Origin: Tepidibacter aestuarii
Lineage (GTDB): Bacteria > Bacillota > Clostridia > Peptostreptococcales > Peptostreptococcaceae
DNA: 64,000 nt
Reading direction: 5' to 3'
NCBI RefSeq assembly: GCF_934924865.1
Contig: NZ_OW235315.1
Coordinates: 1,178,001 to 1,242,000 of the forward strand
The notes under the pieces were generated by a model, which saw nothing but the letters and a program-made list of their open reading frames with translations, made no database searches and was not told where the DNA came from. Position numbers and translations under genes: made by a program. Positions 16,807-25,799 of the stretch are shown here, piece by piece; the stretch's first letter is position 1, and each line of letters opens with the position of its first letter.

Positions 16807-17361
16807 ATGAATGATGTTATCAAAAATATAAAAGAAAGAAGAAGTACTAGAAAGTTTAAAGAAGAACAGATAAAAGAAGAAGAATTACAGGCTATTATTG
16901 AAGCTGGAATATATGCTCCAAGTGCGCATAACCAACAGCCATGGCACTTCACTGTAATCCAAAACAAGAGCATAATATCTGAAATAAATGAAGAGTCTAA
17001 GACGGTGATGAAAGGTTATAGTCATGAATGGATAGCTAAACTAGGTAATAACGAAAGGTATGATATACATTACAATGCCCCTACTGTAATAGTGGTGTCT
17101 GAGAAAAAAGATTGTTACAGCAAATTTGTAAATTCATCAGCTGCTACTCAAAATATGCTGTTAGCTGCAGAAAGTATAGGGATTGGATCTTGTTGGGTAG
17201 GTCTTAGCAAATTTTATTTAGTTCAAAAAGATAAAGTTAAAAAGCTTAATATTCCTGATGGATATGAACCTCAATATACAGTAGCTTTAGGATATAAAGC
17301 TTTAGATAAAAAACAAAATGCACCAAAAAGAAATGAAGATGTAGTAAACTATATTAGATAA
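16807..17361 (+). CDS. Nitroreductase family FMN-dependent oxidoreductase
   Basis: This 184-residue FMN enzyme of the small nitroreductase fold typically reduces nitro compounds, quinones or flavins with NAD(P)H. The N-terminal FMN-phosphate motif is ERRSTRKFKEEQIKEEEL, followed by AGIYAPSAHNQQPWHF and the C-terminal GIGSCWVGLSKF and VALGYKA. The ATG at 16807 follows GGGAGGG; the in-frame TTG at 16780 has no ribosome binding site. The true substrate cannot be told from sequence. It is monocistronic, with a terminator downstream. Confidence 0.92.
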   Translation: MNDVIKNIKERRSTRKFKEEQIKEEELQAIIEAGIYAPSAHNQQPWHFTVIQNKSIISEINEESKTVMKGYSHEWIAKLGNNERYDIHYNAPTVIVVSEKKDCYSKFVNSSAATQNMLLAAESIGIGSCWVGLSKFYLVQKDKVKKLNIPDGYEPQYTVALGYKALDKKQNAPKRNEDVVNYIR

Positions 17362-17414
17362 AAAAACATATGGTTTTATCAAAATGAAAATAGATATTGG
17401 AATATTTATACATG

Positions 17415-17458
17415 AAAAAGCTATTAAACTGTGCAAAACACAGTTAAATAGCTTTTTT
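17415..17458 (+). terminator. Terminator after the nitroreductase gene
   Basis: AAAAAGCTATT-AACTGTG pairs with CACAGTT-AAATAGCTTTTT around a CAAAA loop, followed by a T run. Confidence 0.85.
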
Positions 17459-17480
17459 TGGTGAGAAAATAAAAAATATC

Positions 17481-17509
17481 TTGCGTTATCAAATTGATAA
17501 TGTTAGAAT
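17481..17509 (+). promoter_or_regulatory. Sigma-A promoter of the amino-acid ABC operon
   Basis: TTGCGT (17481-17486), a 17-base spacer and TAGAAT (17504-17509) lie about 45 bases before the first gene. The spacer contains one of two palindromic operator-like sites. Confidence 0.65.
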
Positions 17510-17528
17510 GTAATTATCAATTTGATAA
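17486..17528 (+). promoter_or_regulatory. Paired operator-like palindromes over the ABC transporter promoter
   Basis: TTATCAAATTGATAA (17486-17500) and TTATCAATTTGATAA (17514-17528) are each near-palindromes and are exact reverse complements of one another, 28 bases apart start to start. The first fills the promoter spacer and the second covers the start-site region. That geometry suits a repressor binding cooperatively. The regulator is unknown, and no regulator gene adjoins. Confidence 0.6.
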
Positions 17529-17555
17529 GAACATAAATTTAAAGGAGGATTCAAA

Positions 17556-18350
17556 ATGAAATTTAACAAAAAAGGAATTATACTGGCATTGACAATATTT
17601 ATTTTATTAGTAGGAGTTGTAGGATGTTCTTCAAAAACTGTAGATGAAACAGACAAAAATGTAATAAAAGTTGGAACATCTGGAGGATATCACCCTTATA
17701 CATTTAAAAATGATAAAGGAGAATTAGATGGTTTTGAAATAGATGTATGGAATGAAATTAGTAGTAGAATAGGATATGAAGTTGAATATGTAACATCTGA
17801 ATTTAGTGGATTATTTGGAATGATTGACATTAAAAAAATCGATACAATAGCGAATCAAATAACTATAACAGAGCAAAGAAAACAAAAATATATATTCCCA
17901 ACACCATATGTATATAGTGGAGCACAATTAATAGTTAAAAAAGGAAATGAAGATGTTAAATCGTTAGAGGATTTAAAAGGTAAAAAAGTAGGCGTGAGTC
18001 TTGGATCGAATTACGAACAAATTATAAGAGAGTTTGATGTAAATAACGAGATTGAAGTAGTTACTTATGAAGACTTTTTAGGCTCACTTCAAGATGTAGC
18101 ACTTGGAAGAATAGATGCAGTTTTAAATGATAAGTTAGCAGCTATGACAAATGTTCAAAAATCAGGACTAGATATTCAATTAGGTGGGAATCCTATAAGT
18201 AAAATAGAGAATGCATTCCCATTTGTTGATAATGAAGAGAATAAAGAACTAGTAGATAAAGTAAGTAAAGCAGTTGAAGATATGAGAAGTGATGGAACTT
18301 TAGAAAAAATATCTAAGAAGTGGTTTGAAATAGACATTACTAAAGAATAG
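17556..18350 (+). CDS. Amino-acid ABC transporter substrate-binding lipoprotein
   Basis: This 264-residue solute-binding protein (SBP_bac_3 family) is anchored through Cys24 in the lipobox VVGC. The ligand-pocket motifs are GGYHPYTFKNDKGELDGFEI, NQITITEQRKQKYIF and DAVLNDKLA. The family carries polar amino acids, and the closest known layout is the YxeM/FliY-type cystine or sulfur amino-acid binders, but specificity is not readable here. The start follows AAAGGAGG. The permease begins 15 bases downstream. Confidence 0.94.
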   Translation: MKFNKKGIILALTIFILLVGVVGCSSKTVDETDKNVIKVGTSGGYHPYTFKNDKGELDGFEIDVWNEISSRIGYEVEYVTSEFSGLFGMIDIKKIDTIANQITITEQRKQKYIFPTPYVYSGAQLIVKKGNEDVKSLEDLKGKKVGVSLGSNYEQIIREFDVNNEIEVVTYEDFLGSLQDVALGRIDAVLNDKLAAMTNVQKSGLDIQLGGNPISKIENAFPFVDNEENKELVDKVSKAVEDMRSDGTLEKISKKWFEIDITKE

Positions 18351-18365
18351 AAGATGGTGGATTAA

Positions 18366-19037
18366 ATGAGTATTAATTTTTCGATAGAGTATTTTATAAG
18401 TAGGTTTCCAGAATTTATTAAGTTTTTACCTATTACATTAAGCCTAGCACTAATATCAATATTTATTGGATTAGTGCTAGGAACCAGTATAGCTTTGATT
18501 AGAACGTATAAAATAAGAATATTGTACCCTTTATCTAATATATATGTTTCCTTTTTTAGAGGCACACCACTGCTTGTACAGTTATTCATATTTTATTATG
18601 GACTTCCACAAGTTATTCCTTCATTAGGTGGAATAAATGCATACACAGCAGCTTTTGTAACTTTGAGTGTTAATAGTTCTGCTTATATGTCAGAAATTAT
18701 TAGAGCAGCTATTAATTCTGTAGATAAAGGGCAGATGGAAGCCGCTTTATCAGTTGGAATGACATATTTTCAAGGAATGACAAAAATAGTTCTTCCTCAA
18801 GCTGCAAGAATTGCCATACCATCTTTAGGAAACACTTTCATAAGCCTTATGAAGGAAACTTCATTAGCTTTTGTATTGGGAGTTTCAGAGATGCTTGCAG
18901 CAGCTAAGATGGGTTCAGCAGCAAGTTATAGATTCTTTGAAAATTATTTGGCAGTAGGAATAATATACTGGGTAATTACCATTTTATTTACTTATATTGT
19001 AGATAAATTAGAAAGAAATATGTCTAAGGCATATTAG
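18366..19037 (+). CDS. Amino-acid ABC transporter permease
   Basis: This 223-residue HisMQ/GlnP-type inner-membrane permease has about five membrane spans. The first is [20 protein letters not shown]. The cytoplasmic [20 protein letters not shown] element and the EAA loop, [20 protein letters not shown], contact the ATPase. It is encoded between the binding protein and the ATPase with short gaps, so one operon supplies a complete importer. The start follows GATGGTGG. Confidence 0.95.
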   Translation: MSINFSIEYFISRFPEFIKFLPITLSLALISIFIGLVLGTSIALIRTYKIRILYPLSNIYVSFFRGTPLLVQLFIFYYGLPQVIPSLGGINAYTAAFVTLSVNSSAYMSEIIRAAINSVDKGQMEAALSVGMTYFQGMTKIVLPQAARIAIPSLGNTFISLMKETSLAFVLGVSEMLAAAKMGSAASYRFFENYLAVGIIYWVITILFTYIVDKLERNMSKAY

Positions 19038-19047
19038 GAGTGAAGAA

Positions 19048-19785
19048 ATGATAAATATAAAAGGAATTGATAAAAAGTTCGACAATACACATGTTTTGAA
19101 AGGTATAGATTTAAATGTTAAAAAAGGAGAGGTTGTAGTTATTATAGGACCTTCTGGATCAGGTAAATCAACATTTCTAAGATGTATAAACTATTTAGAA
19201 AAACCAGAGAGTGGAATAATAAACATTGATGATATAACTATAGATGCAGCTAATCCGTTTAAAAAAGATATAAATAATTTAAGAAAATCAACTGCAATGG
19301 TTTTTCAAAATTATAATTTATTTAAAAATAAAACAGCACTTGAAAATATTACTCAGTCTTTAATAGTAAACAAGAAAATGAGTAAAGAAGAAGCAAGTGC
19401 TTTAGGATCAGATATATTAAATCAAGTTGGACTTTCTGATAAAATGAATAATTACCCATCTGCATTATCGGGAGGTCAGCAACAAAGAGTTGGTATTGCT
19501 AGAGCCATGGCATTAAATCCTAAGGTTATATTATTTGATGAGCCAACATCCGCACTTGATCCTGAGCTTGTGGGAGAAGTACTGAATGTTATCAGAAATT
19601 TAGCCAAAAAAGATATGACTATGATTATAGTTACTCATGAAATGGGATTTGCAAAAGAAGTTGCAAACAGAGTTATATTCATGGATAATGGAAACATAAT
19701 AGAAGAAGGACATCCTGATGAAATCTTTAATAATCCAAAACATGAAAGAACTAAAAGATTTTTAAAACAAATAATAAATAAGTAA
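19048..19785 (+). CDS. Amino-acid ABC transporter ATP-binding protein
   Basis: This 245-residue ATPase energises the importer encoded upstream. The Walker A is GPSGSGKST (34-42), the Q-loop is VFQNYNLF, the signature is [14 protein letters not shown], the Walker B is [13 protein letters not shown] and the H-loop is IVTHEM. Length and motifs match the GlnQ/HisP group. The start follows TTAGGAGTGAAG, ten bases after the permease stop. A long perfect terminator follows. Confidence 0.96.
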   Translation: MINIKGIDKKFDNTHVLKGIDLNVKKGEVVVIIGPSGSGKSTFLRCINYLEKPESGIINIDDITIDAANPFKKDINNLRKSTAMVFQNYNLFKNKTALENITQSLIVNKKMSKEEASALGSDILNQVGLSDKMNNYPSALSGGQQQRVGIARAMALNPKVILFDEPTSALDPELVGEVLNVIRNLAKKDMTMIIVTHEMGFAKEVANRVIFMDNGNIIEEGHPDEIFNNPKHERTKRFLKQIINK

Positions 19786-19789
19786 GTAT

Positions 19790-19845
19790 AGTAAAAGGGC
19801 TGTCTTGATCTAGAATAATTTCTAGATCAAGACAGCCCTTTTACT
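19790..19845 (+). terminator. Terminator after the ABC operon
   Basis: A 26-bp perfect stem (19790-19815 with 19820-19845) with a TAAT loop; the 3' arm includes TTTTACT. It is unusually long, but there is no gene inside it. Confidence 0.8.
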
Positions 19846-19985
19846 ATTTATAATATTGAATAGAGAATGAAAGGTATTAATCATTTACATATTTATACAA
19901 GAATGTAATTTGAAGTCGTTAATTATGATAAAATATACATTATATCAAACTAATTAAAAAAATAGCAATTGAGTAGGAGGAGTAT

Positions 19986-20612
19986 ATGGGAAATAAAGTA
20001 TTTGAAGGTTGGACCGATAGTTATTTTATAAAAGATAATGTAAAAAGTAAAAATATTATTGCTGGAGATTATTCTTACTATTCAGGATATTATCATGATA
20101 AACATTTTGAAGATATTTGTATAAGATATCTTCATCCAGATAGAGTTGATGTTGATAAATTAATAATTGGCAAGTTCTGTTCTATTGCTTCAGGAGTGGT
20201 ATTTATTATGGCTGGAAATCAAGGACACAGACAAGATTGGATTAGTACATATCCATTTTACTATTTTGATGAATTTCAGGATGTAAATCCTAACGATGGA
20301 ATTAAGTTTTCTGGAGATACCATCATAGGAAATGATGTGTGGGTTGGAACGGAGGCAATTATAATGCCCGGAGTAAAAATAGGAGATGGAGCAATAATCG
20401 GAGCTAGAGCTATAGTTACAAAAGATGTAGATCCGTATACTGTGGTAGGTGGTAATCCAGCAAAAGTTATAAAAAAAAGATTTACTGATGAAGAAATCAG
20501 AATGCTTATAGAAATTGAATGGTGGAATTGGGATGTTAAAAAGATTAAAGAGTACATGCCTTTGATTACAAGCAATAATATAAAAATTATTTATGATATT
20601 TCGAATATATAG
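19986..20612 (+). CDS. catB: CatB-type (xenobiotic) O-acetyltransferase
   Basis: This 208-residue left-handed beta-helix (hexapeptide) acyltransferase is very close in pattern to type B chloramphenicol acetyltransferases: [44 protein letters not shown] with the likely catalytic His81, [16 protein letters not shown] and [14 protein letters not shown]. It would transfer acetyl from acetyl-CoA to a hydroxyl of chloramphenicol or a related compound. Actual resistance is not shown. The related Vat streptogramin enzymes are the main alternative. It has an AGGAGGAGTAT ribosome binding site and stands alone in an accessory region with typical host codon use. Confidence 0.88.
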   Translation: MGNKVFEGWTDSYFIKDNVKSKNIIAGDYSYYSGYYHDKHFEDICIRYLHPDRVDVDKLIIGKFCSIASGVVFIMAGNQGHRQDWISTYPFYYFDEFQDVNPNDGIKFSGDTIIGNDVWVGTEAIIMPGVKIGDGAIIGARAIVTKDVDPYTVVGGNPAKVIKKRFTDEEIRMLIEIEWWNWDVKKIKEYMPLITSNNIKIIYDISNI

Positions 20613-20709
20613 ATAATCCATGAAATATTATCTCAAGAATTAAAAAAGTATATACATTTGTAATGAAGAGTTTTGAACTCTTGAATATTAATTTGAAGGA
20701 GAAAACTAT

Positions 20710-21132
20710 ATGATAAAAATAGATTTTTATGAAATTGGAAAGGTAGAAGATGAAAAGTTAGAATTTGCAGTTATAGTGGCAGAGTTTAAAAATGAATATA
20801 TATTTGTTAAACATAAAGATAGAGGCACTTGGGAGTTACCAGGAGGGCATAGGGAATTAGGTGAAAGCATAGATGAAGCAGGATCAAGAGAGCTATTTGA
20901 GGAAACAGGAGCGAAAGAATATAGTATCATGGGTGTATATGATTATTCAGTAACAATGGATAATAAAACCAGGTTTGGAAGATTGTTTTATGTAAAAATA
21001 GAAAAGCTTGATGAATTACCAAAATTTGAAATAAAAGAAATCGGAATATTTAAAGAAATTCCAGATGCTTTAACATATGCTCAGATTCAACCTAAGCTGT
21101 ATGAGAAGGTATTAGGCTTAAAAAATATATAA
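20710..21132 (+). CDS. NUDIX hydrolase
   Basis: This 140-residue pyrophosphohydrolase of nucleoside-diphosphate-linked compounds carries the complete Nudix box from G46 to A68 (GGHRELGESIDEAGSRELFE then ETGA), with the Mg-binding REXXEE part intact. N- and C-terminal flanks are short, so no extra domain reveals the substrate; family members hydrolyse oxidised nucleotides, ADP-ribose or dinucleotides. The start follows GAAGGAG. It lies between the CatB-type gene and the Gam gene. Confidence 0.92.
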   Translation: MIKIDFYEIGKVEDEKLEFAVIVAEFKNEYIFVKHKDRGTWELPGGHRELGESIDEAGSRELFEETGAKEYSIMGVYDYSVTMDNKTRFGRLFYVKIEKLDELPKFEIKEIGIFKEIPDALTYAQIQPKLYEKVLGLKNI

Positions 21133-21172
21133 AATACGCATTTGCTTAATTTAAATAAAGGAGAAAATAAAT

Positions 21173-21727
21173 ATGAATGAAAATTTTAGATTATCAGATT
21201 TATTTCTAAATGTAGAGGAAGAAGAAAAAGAAACTTGGAAGATAGAGAATGATAATACAGCTGACTGGGCCTTAGATAAGATAAAAGAAGCTAGAGAAGA
21301 ATATGAAAGATTTGAAAGAGTGGCTTCAAATAAGATAAATGAAATACAATCAGCTTTAGAAAAAGAAAGAAAGAAGATGGAAAGTGAAACAAGCTTTTTT
21401 GAAGCTAAATTAAGAGAATATATTGAAACTGTCAAAATGAAAGAGACTAAGACTCAAAAAACATATTCTTTACCTGCTGGAAAGATAATAATAAAAAAAG
21501 ATAAACAAGATTTTAAAATAGACAAGGAAAAAGTAATTGAAAGTATAAAGAACTTAGATGGATATGAAGAGTATATAAAAATAAAAGAAGATATAGCGTG
21601 GTCAGATTTAAAGAAAAATTTATTTATAAATGAAGGGTGTATAATTAACAAAACTACTGGAGAGGTGCTTGAAGTTGAAGGGCTATATGTGGATATTAAG
21701 CCCGGAAAATTTGAAATTAAATTCTAA
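21173..21727 (+). CDS. Gam-family phage host-nuclease inhibitor, orphan
   Basis: This 184-residue protein resembles the Gam family of clostridial phages, which bind DNA ends and block RecBCD/AddAB-type nucleases. Residues 30-90 form a charged coiled coil starting ADWALDKIKEAREEYERFE. The conserved beta region follows with KETKTQKTYSLPAGKIIIKK and IAWSDLKKNLFI. No other phage gene lies nearby, so this is an isolated remnant or a domesticated gene. The frame is intact, with an AAAGGAG site and its own terminator. Identification is from family pattern memory, without a profile search. Confidence 0.8.
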   Translation: MNENFRLSDLFLNVEEEEKETWKIENDNTADWALDKIKEAREEYERFERVASNKINEIQSALEKERKKMESETSFFEAKLREYIETVKMKETKTQKTYSLPAGKIIIKKDKQDFKIDKEKVIESIKNLDGYEEYIKIKEDIAWSDLKKNLFINEGCIINKTTGEVLEVEGLYVDIKPGKFEIKF

Positions 21728-21745
21728 TAATATATTTAGATTATT

Positions 21746-21774
21746 AAAGCGCTCTAAATAAGAGTGCTTTTTAT
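21746..21774 (+). terminator. Terminator after the Gam-family gene
   Basis: AAAGCGCTCT pairs with AGAGTGCTTT (one G-T pair) around AAATA, followed by a T run. Confidence 0.75.
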
Positions 21775-21833
21775 GTTTTTATGTTAATGAATATATGGTA
21801 AAATATAGTAAAATCATATAAGGAGGAAGATTT

Positions 21834-22283
21834 TTGTATAGGGAATATAGTATAGGAAATAAGAAGAAAAAAATAATATTAATTGTATTTTCTATTGTAG
21901 TTACAATTTTGATATTTCTCACTATAAAAAATATTTTTGTATTTTATAAAGAAGCTATTGTAGAAATTGGTGATAATGAGAACAATTTATTAAAATATAT
22001 GACTCACAATAATGGTGAAGAAGGAATAATAACATATTTTATTTATGCGTTTTTACTTATAATAGTAAGTTATCAGTATTTTCTCCAAAATATAGGCATG
22101 ATTATTGATGATAATTCTATTAAGTTGTATTCAATACATACGAAAAAGCCTTCAAAAGAAATATTTTGGAGTCAAATTAAATCTCTACAAATAGGTAACG
22201 TATATATGGGAAGAAGAGATACAAGTTATTGTATGAAGATTAGATACTTAGATGATATTGAAAAAATAGCATATGAAAATTGA
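21834..22283 (+). CDS. Hypothetical two-span membrane protein
   Basis: This is a 149-residue protein. It is basic at the start (GNKKKK), with membrane spans at about 14-34 and 64-83 and a short C-terminal domain, possibly PH-like (MIIDDNSIKLYS and SQIKSLQIGNVY). The TTG start is fixed by an AGGAGGAAG site seven bases upstream; there is no suitable ATG nearby. The end (DDIEKIAYEN) falls in mid-domain by appearance, so it may be C-terminally shortened. I do not recognise the family. Confidence 0.65.
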   Translation: MYREYSIGNKKKKIILIVFSIVVTILIFLTIKNIFVFYKEAIVEIGDNENNLLKYMTHNNGEEGIITYFIYAFLLIIVSYQYFLQNIGMIIDDNSIKLYSIHTKKPSKEIFWSQIKSLQIGNVYMGRRDTSYCMKIRYLDDIEKIAYEN

Positions 22284-22600
22284 TTATAATTATTATTCAT
22301 GGATGACTAACAAAATATGAATTTAAAAAATAGTTTGACGAAAGATTATTTTGACTGTACAATTAGTTTGTTATCAAACTCTTTTAATAATTAGATATAA
22401 TTTGAATACATATTTCACATTATAATTACAATAAATATCGATTTAACGACATAATTCTATAATAAATTTGAGCTATTCATGTTCTAAAAGATATTACTAA
22501 TATATATATATATATATATACTAAAAATCATTATATTAATAGAATGATCTTTAAAAAAACTTACCTACATAGAGGTGTATTGAATAGGAGGAAAATAAAA
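22284..22600 (+). other. Gene-free AT-rich gap with a (TA)10 tract
   Basis: No coding signal is visible on either strand. The only distinct element is the dinucleotide run (TA)10 at 22501-22520, about 80 bases before the dehydrogenase start. It could affect promoter melting or be a length-variable microsatellite. The in-frame ATG at 22544 lies in this gap but has no ribosome binding site. Confidence 0.6.
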
Positions 22601-23737
22601 TTGCAACTTTTTGAAATCCCAAGTAAAGTATTTTTTGGAGAAGGCTCGCTAAAGAAAATTAAAGATATAATATCAGAACATCAGGTATCTAAGATGTTGT
22701 TGATTTGTGATAAAAGAGTTAAGCAAGTAGGTATCGTAGATTTAGTTTTAGAACATATTAATACTGAAAATGTTGATGTACTAGTATTTGATGGTGTTAT
22801 AGAAAATCCTACAGACACAATGGTTAAAGAGTGTGTGCAAGAATATAAAGAAAAAGATATAGATTTAATTATTGCAGTAGGTGGAGGTAGTGCTATAGAT
22901 TCATCTAAAGCGATAAATATCTTATTATCAAACCAAGGAAATATACGTGATTATGAAGGATTTAATCTTGTGAAAAATCCTGGACTTCCTTTAATTGCTA
23001 TACCTACAACTGCTGGATCAGCTAGTGAGGTAACTAATTTTGCAGTTATAACTGATACTCATAGGAAGATTAAAATGGTAATAGGAGGTAAAAACATTAA
23101 TGCAGATTATGCTATAGTGGATAGTAAATTAACTATAGGATTACCGCCTAGTATTACAGCTACTACAGGAATGGCAGCTTTAACACATGCTATTGAAGCT
23201 TATGTATCGAAGTTTTCTAATGAATTTACAAACATTAATGCTTTAAGATCCATTGAGCTTATTTCTAATAATATTGAAGAAGCTGTTGAAAATAGTACTA
23301 ATTTAGCTTCTAGAGAAAATATGATGAATGGAAGTCTCTTAGCGGGATTTGCTTGTAACTGCGCTTTATTAGGGCTTGTGCACGGTATAGGACATCCGTT
23401 AGGAGCATATTTTAACATAGCTCATGGAGTAGCTAGTGCTATTATGTTACCCTTTGTTGTAGAATACAATGCCCCTTATATGAAGGATAAGCTAAATAAA
23501 ATAGGTCGTGCTATGAAAATTAAAGAAAGTCAAATTTCTGCTGATTCAGTTGTAGCTAAGATTCATGAACTTAATAGAAATATTGGGGTACCAAAGTTAT
23601 CTGATATTGGGATTACAAAGGATGATTGTGATATTATAGCAAACGCTGCAATGGATGAAATTGGTCTGATTATGAATCCTAGAAAAGCCAAAATTGAAGA
23701 TGTAAAAGAAATTTTGAGAAAAGCTTTAAAGTTATAA
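22601..23737 (+). CDS. Iron-containing alcohol dehydrogenase
   Basis: This 378-residue group III (Fe-ADH) oxidoreductase interconverts alcohols and aldehydes with NAD(P)H. The family start is MQLFEIPSKVFFGEGSL. The nucleotide loop is VGGGSAIDSSKAINILL, followed by PTTAGSASEVTNFAVITD. The metal ligands lie in HAIEAYVS and HGIGHPLGAYFNIAHG. The start is TTG 22601, eight bases after AGGAGGA. The ATG at 22544 lacks a ribosome binding site and would add 19 residues absent from the family. Substrate is unknown; it is monocistronic. Confidence 0.94.
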   Translation: MQLFEIPSKVFFGEGSLKKIKDIISEHQVSKMLLICDKRVKQVGIVDLVLEHINTENVDVLVFDGVIENPTDTMVKECVQEYKEKDIDLIIAVGGGSAIDSSKAINILLSNQGNIRDYEGFNLVKNPGLPLIAIPTTAGSASEVTNFAVITDTHRKIKMVIGGKNINADYAIVDSKLTIGLPPSITATTGMAALTHAIEAYVSKFSNEFTNINALRSIELISNNIEEAVENSTNLASRENMMNGSLLAGFACNCALLGLVHGIGHPLGAYFNIAHGVASAIMLPFVVEYNAPYMKDKLNKIGRAMKIKESQISADSVVAKIHELNRNIGVPKLSDIGITKDDCDIIANAAMDEIGLIMNPRKAKIEDVKEILRKALKL

Positions 23738-23867
23738 TAAAAGAATATATAAATTTATAAAATTGATGTTTAAAGAAGAAAAGTTTAGGTATATATATAC
23801 TAAACTATAATAAGTTCTATTAAGTATATTTTGAAACCCCTAATCAAAATATTTTTAAAATCCCCAT

Positions 23868-23904
23868 GAAACTAGGTTTGAATTTTCAAACCTAGTTTTT
23901 CTTT
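23868..23904 (+). terminator. Terminator downstream of the alcohol dehydrogenase
   Basis: GAAACTAGGTTTG pairs with CAAACCTAGTTTT and ends in TTTTTC. It lies about 130 bases beyond the stop codon. Confidence 0.7.
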
Positions 23905-24018
23905 CAGATAAAATAATGTTAATATATTTAGGAATATAGATTAAAGGATACTACTATTTTGACGTCCTACAAAAATCGACAAAGAATGATAAAATTTTTA
24001 AAGAAAGGGGGTTTGCAC

Positions 24019-25434
24019 ATGAAAAGAAATGTTTTAGCTTTAGTTTTGACTGTTTTATTATTTTCAATTGCTTCAGTTAATGTTTTGGCAGAACCTAGTG
24101 AATGGGCTAAAAATGAAATTGAAAAGGCAAAATCAGAAGAGCTACTTACTACTAATAGGTATGAAGATAGATACCAAAGTGATATGAATAGAGTTGAATT
24201 TGTAGAGCTTGCGGTGAGGTTATATGAATCTATTAATAATAAAAAAATAGAGCTTGAATCAAATAACATGAATATCTTTGTAGATACTAAAGATCAATAT
24301 GCTTTAAAAGCAAAAAAGGTAGGAATAATAAATGGAGTATCAGAAAATGAATTTGCTCCTAATGATAGTCTTACTCGTGAACAATTTTGCACGATGGTTT
24401 ATAGAATAACTAAGGATCATGAAGATGCTAATTCAGCGCATAGCTTCAGTCAAATGTATGAAGATGAGAAAGACATATCTAATTGGGCTTTTGAATCTGT
24501 AAAAGCTATGAACTACTATAAAATTATGAATGGATACAACAATCATTTATATCCTAAAGATAATGTTAGCATAGAAGAAGCCATAGCGCTTACTGTTAGA
24601 TGTAATGATAAATTTAATTCAAGTAAACAAAATAATACTAAAGGTAAATATATTTATATAAATCAAAAGAGTATAAATATAGGTGACAGCAAAAATAGTG
24701 TTATTGAAAAATTTGGTCAACCAAATGACACACTTAAATCTTTAAATTTTGGGGAGTGGTATGTTTACTTTAACCAAGATTACTCAAATCATTTTCAAAT
24801 AGAAATTGTAGATGGTAGTGTATATTCAATACTTTCTAATTCAAATAATTTTGAAGCTTTTGGAGGGTATAAAATAGGGGTTACAAGCAATCAGGTAAAT
24901 AGTGATAATTTTGATGAGTACAAGCGAGAAACTAAAGCAAATATCAACTTTTTATATGATAAAAATAATTCTAATAAGTTGGACACTATATATATAACTA
25001 AAGGACAAACTAGAATGTCAAATTCAGATCTTGAATATATATACTCTCAAGAAAAACAAAATTTTCACCTAGTTAATGGGTTAAGAAGTAGATATAATCT
25101 TTCACCTTTGAAGTATAATGATAACGTATCAGCTGTTGCAAGAAAGCATAGTACAGATATGGCTGTTAATAAATATTTTAATCATGTGAACCTAAATGGA
25201 GAAGATCCAGGAAAGAGGCTTACTAATAACAATCTTATTTGGAGAACTTATGGAGAAAATATAGCAGCAGGCCAATCAGATAGTATAGCTGCATATTTTG
25301 TATGGGTTAATTCTGATGGTCATAGAAAAAACATGTTAAATACTAATTGTGAAGAAATGGGAGTAGGTATTAACTATAATTCTAATTCTCCTTATAGAGC
25401 TTATTATACTCAGTTATTCTATACATCTAGATAA
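24019..25434 (+). CDS. Secreted SLH-domain protein with CAP (SCP-like) domain
   Basis: This is a 471-residue exported protein. The signal peptide is MKRNVLALVLTVLLFSIASV with cleavage after VLA. Residues about 25-190 hold three SLH-like repeats for attachment to wall polysaccharide. A CAP-associated domain (GDSKNSVIEKFGQPN, about 220-330) follows. The C-terminal CAP domain has LRSRYNLSPLKYND, HSTDMAVNKYFNHVNL, GENIAAGQ and GHRKNMLN. Such proteins resemble the YkwD and sporulation-related CAP proteins. The ATG follows AAAGGGGG; an in-frame TTG at 23959 would place residues before the signal peptide and is rejected. Confidence 0.92.
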   Translation: MKRNVLALVLTVLLFSIASVNVLAEPSEWAKNEIEKAKSEELLTTNRYEDRYQSDMNRVEFVELAVRLYESINNKKIELESNNMNIFVDTKDQYALKAKKVGIINGVSENEFAPNDSLTREQFCTMVYRITKDHEDANSAHSFSQMYEDEKDISNWAFESVKAMNYYKIMNGYNNHLYPKDNVSIEEAIALTVRCNDKFNSSKQNNTKGKYIYINQKSINIGDSKNSVIEKFGQPNDTLKSLNFGEWYVYFNQDYSNHFQIEIVDGSVYSILSNSNNFEAFGGYKIGVTSNQVNSDNFDEYKRETKANINFLYDKNNSNKLDTIYITKGQTRMSNSDLEYIYSQEKQNFHLVNGLRSRYNLSPLKYNDNVSAVARKHSTDMAVNKYFNHVNLNGEDPGKRLTNNNLIWRTYGENIAAGQSDSIAAYFVWVNSDGHRKNMLNTNCEEMGVGINYNSNSPYRAYYTQLFYTSR

Positions 25435-25451
25435 TAGACATGAAAAAGAGC

Positions 25452-25490
25452 ATAAATAAAACAGTTGGGTTACCCAACTGTTTTATTTAT
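25452..25490. terminator. Bidirectional terminator (19-bp perfect stem)
   Basis: Bases 25452-25470 are the exact reverse complement of 25472-25490 (core ACAGTTGGGT), with T-rich ends on both strands. It serves the CAP gene and overlaps the stop of the small reverse-strand ORF. Confidence 0.85.
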
Positions 25491-25620
25491 TTCTAAATGC
25501 TAATTCTTCACTTAAAATTCTAGATATATTTTCAACTAATATGCTATTATCTTTAGGAGATACAGCTATCATATAATCAGAGAACAAGACGAGTATTGCC
25601 ATTAACTTGTTCTTATTCAA
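25483..25620 (-). CDS. Candidate 45-residue small protein
   Basis: This reverse-strand ORF was found by reading the gap. It starts at TTG (25618-25620), nine bases after an AAAGGAG site (25630-25636). It begins MNKNKLMAILVLFSDYMIAV and ends VENISRILSEELAFRNK. The first half is hydrophobic and the second amphipathic. It ends inside a bidirectional terminator, as expected for a gene convergent with the CAP gene. No family is recognised. It may equally be a chance frame or a gene tail. Confidence 0.4.
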   Translation of the reverse strand: MNKNKLMAILVLFSDYMIAVSPKDNSILVENISRILSEELAFRNK

Positions 25621-25799
25621 CTTAATCTACTCCTTTAAATAAATTGTTAGCAATTATGTTATACTATTAATTTACAACAAATGGGGTATAAAAAATCATT
25701 AAAAATGTTTTAAAATAATAATCAAGGGGTATGTATTAAATAAGCTAGCTAAGATGAACTTGGCAATCCTCTTTAGTGAAGTCATTTAATTATTCCACA

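Noticed and set aside
20190..20621. Two reverse-strand ORFs inside the CatB-type gene
   Set aside because: Antisense frames of a gene with clear family motifs.
21173..22283. Prophage
   Set aside because: Only the Gam-type gene is phage-like; there is no integrase, terminase, capsid or attachment-site pair.
22544..22600. 19-residue N-terminal extension of the iron alcohol dehydrogenase
   Set aside because: No ribosome binding site before the ATG at 22544, whereas AGGAGGA precedes the TTG at 22601, where family homology begins.
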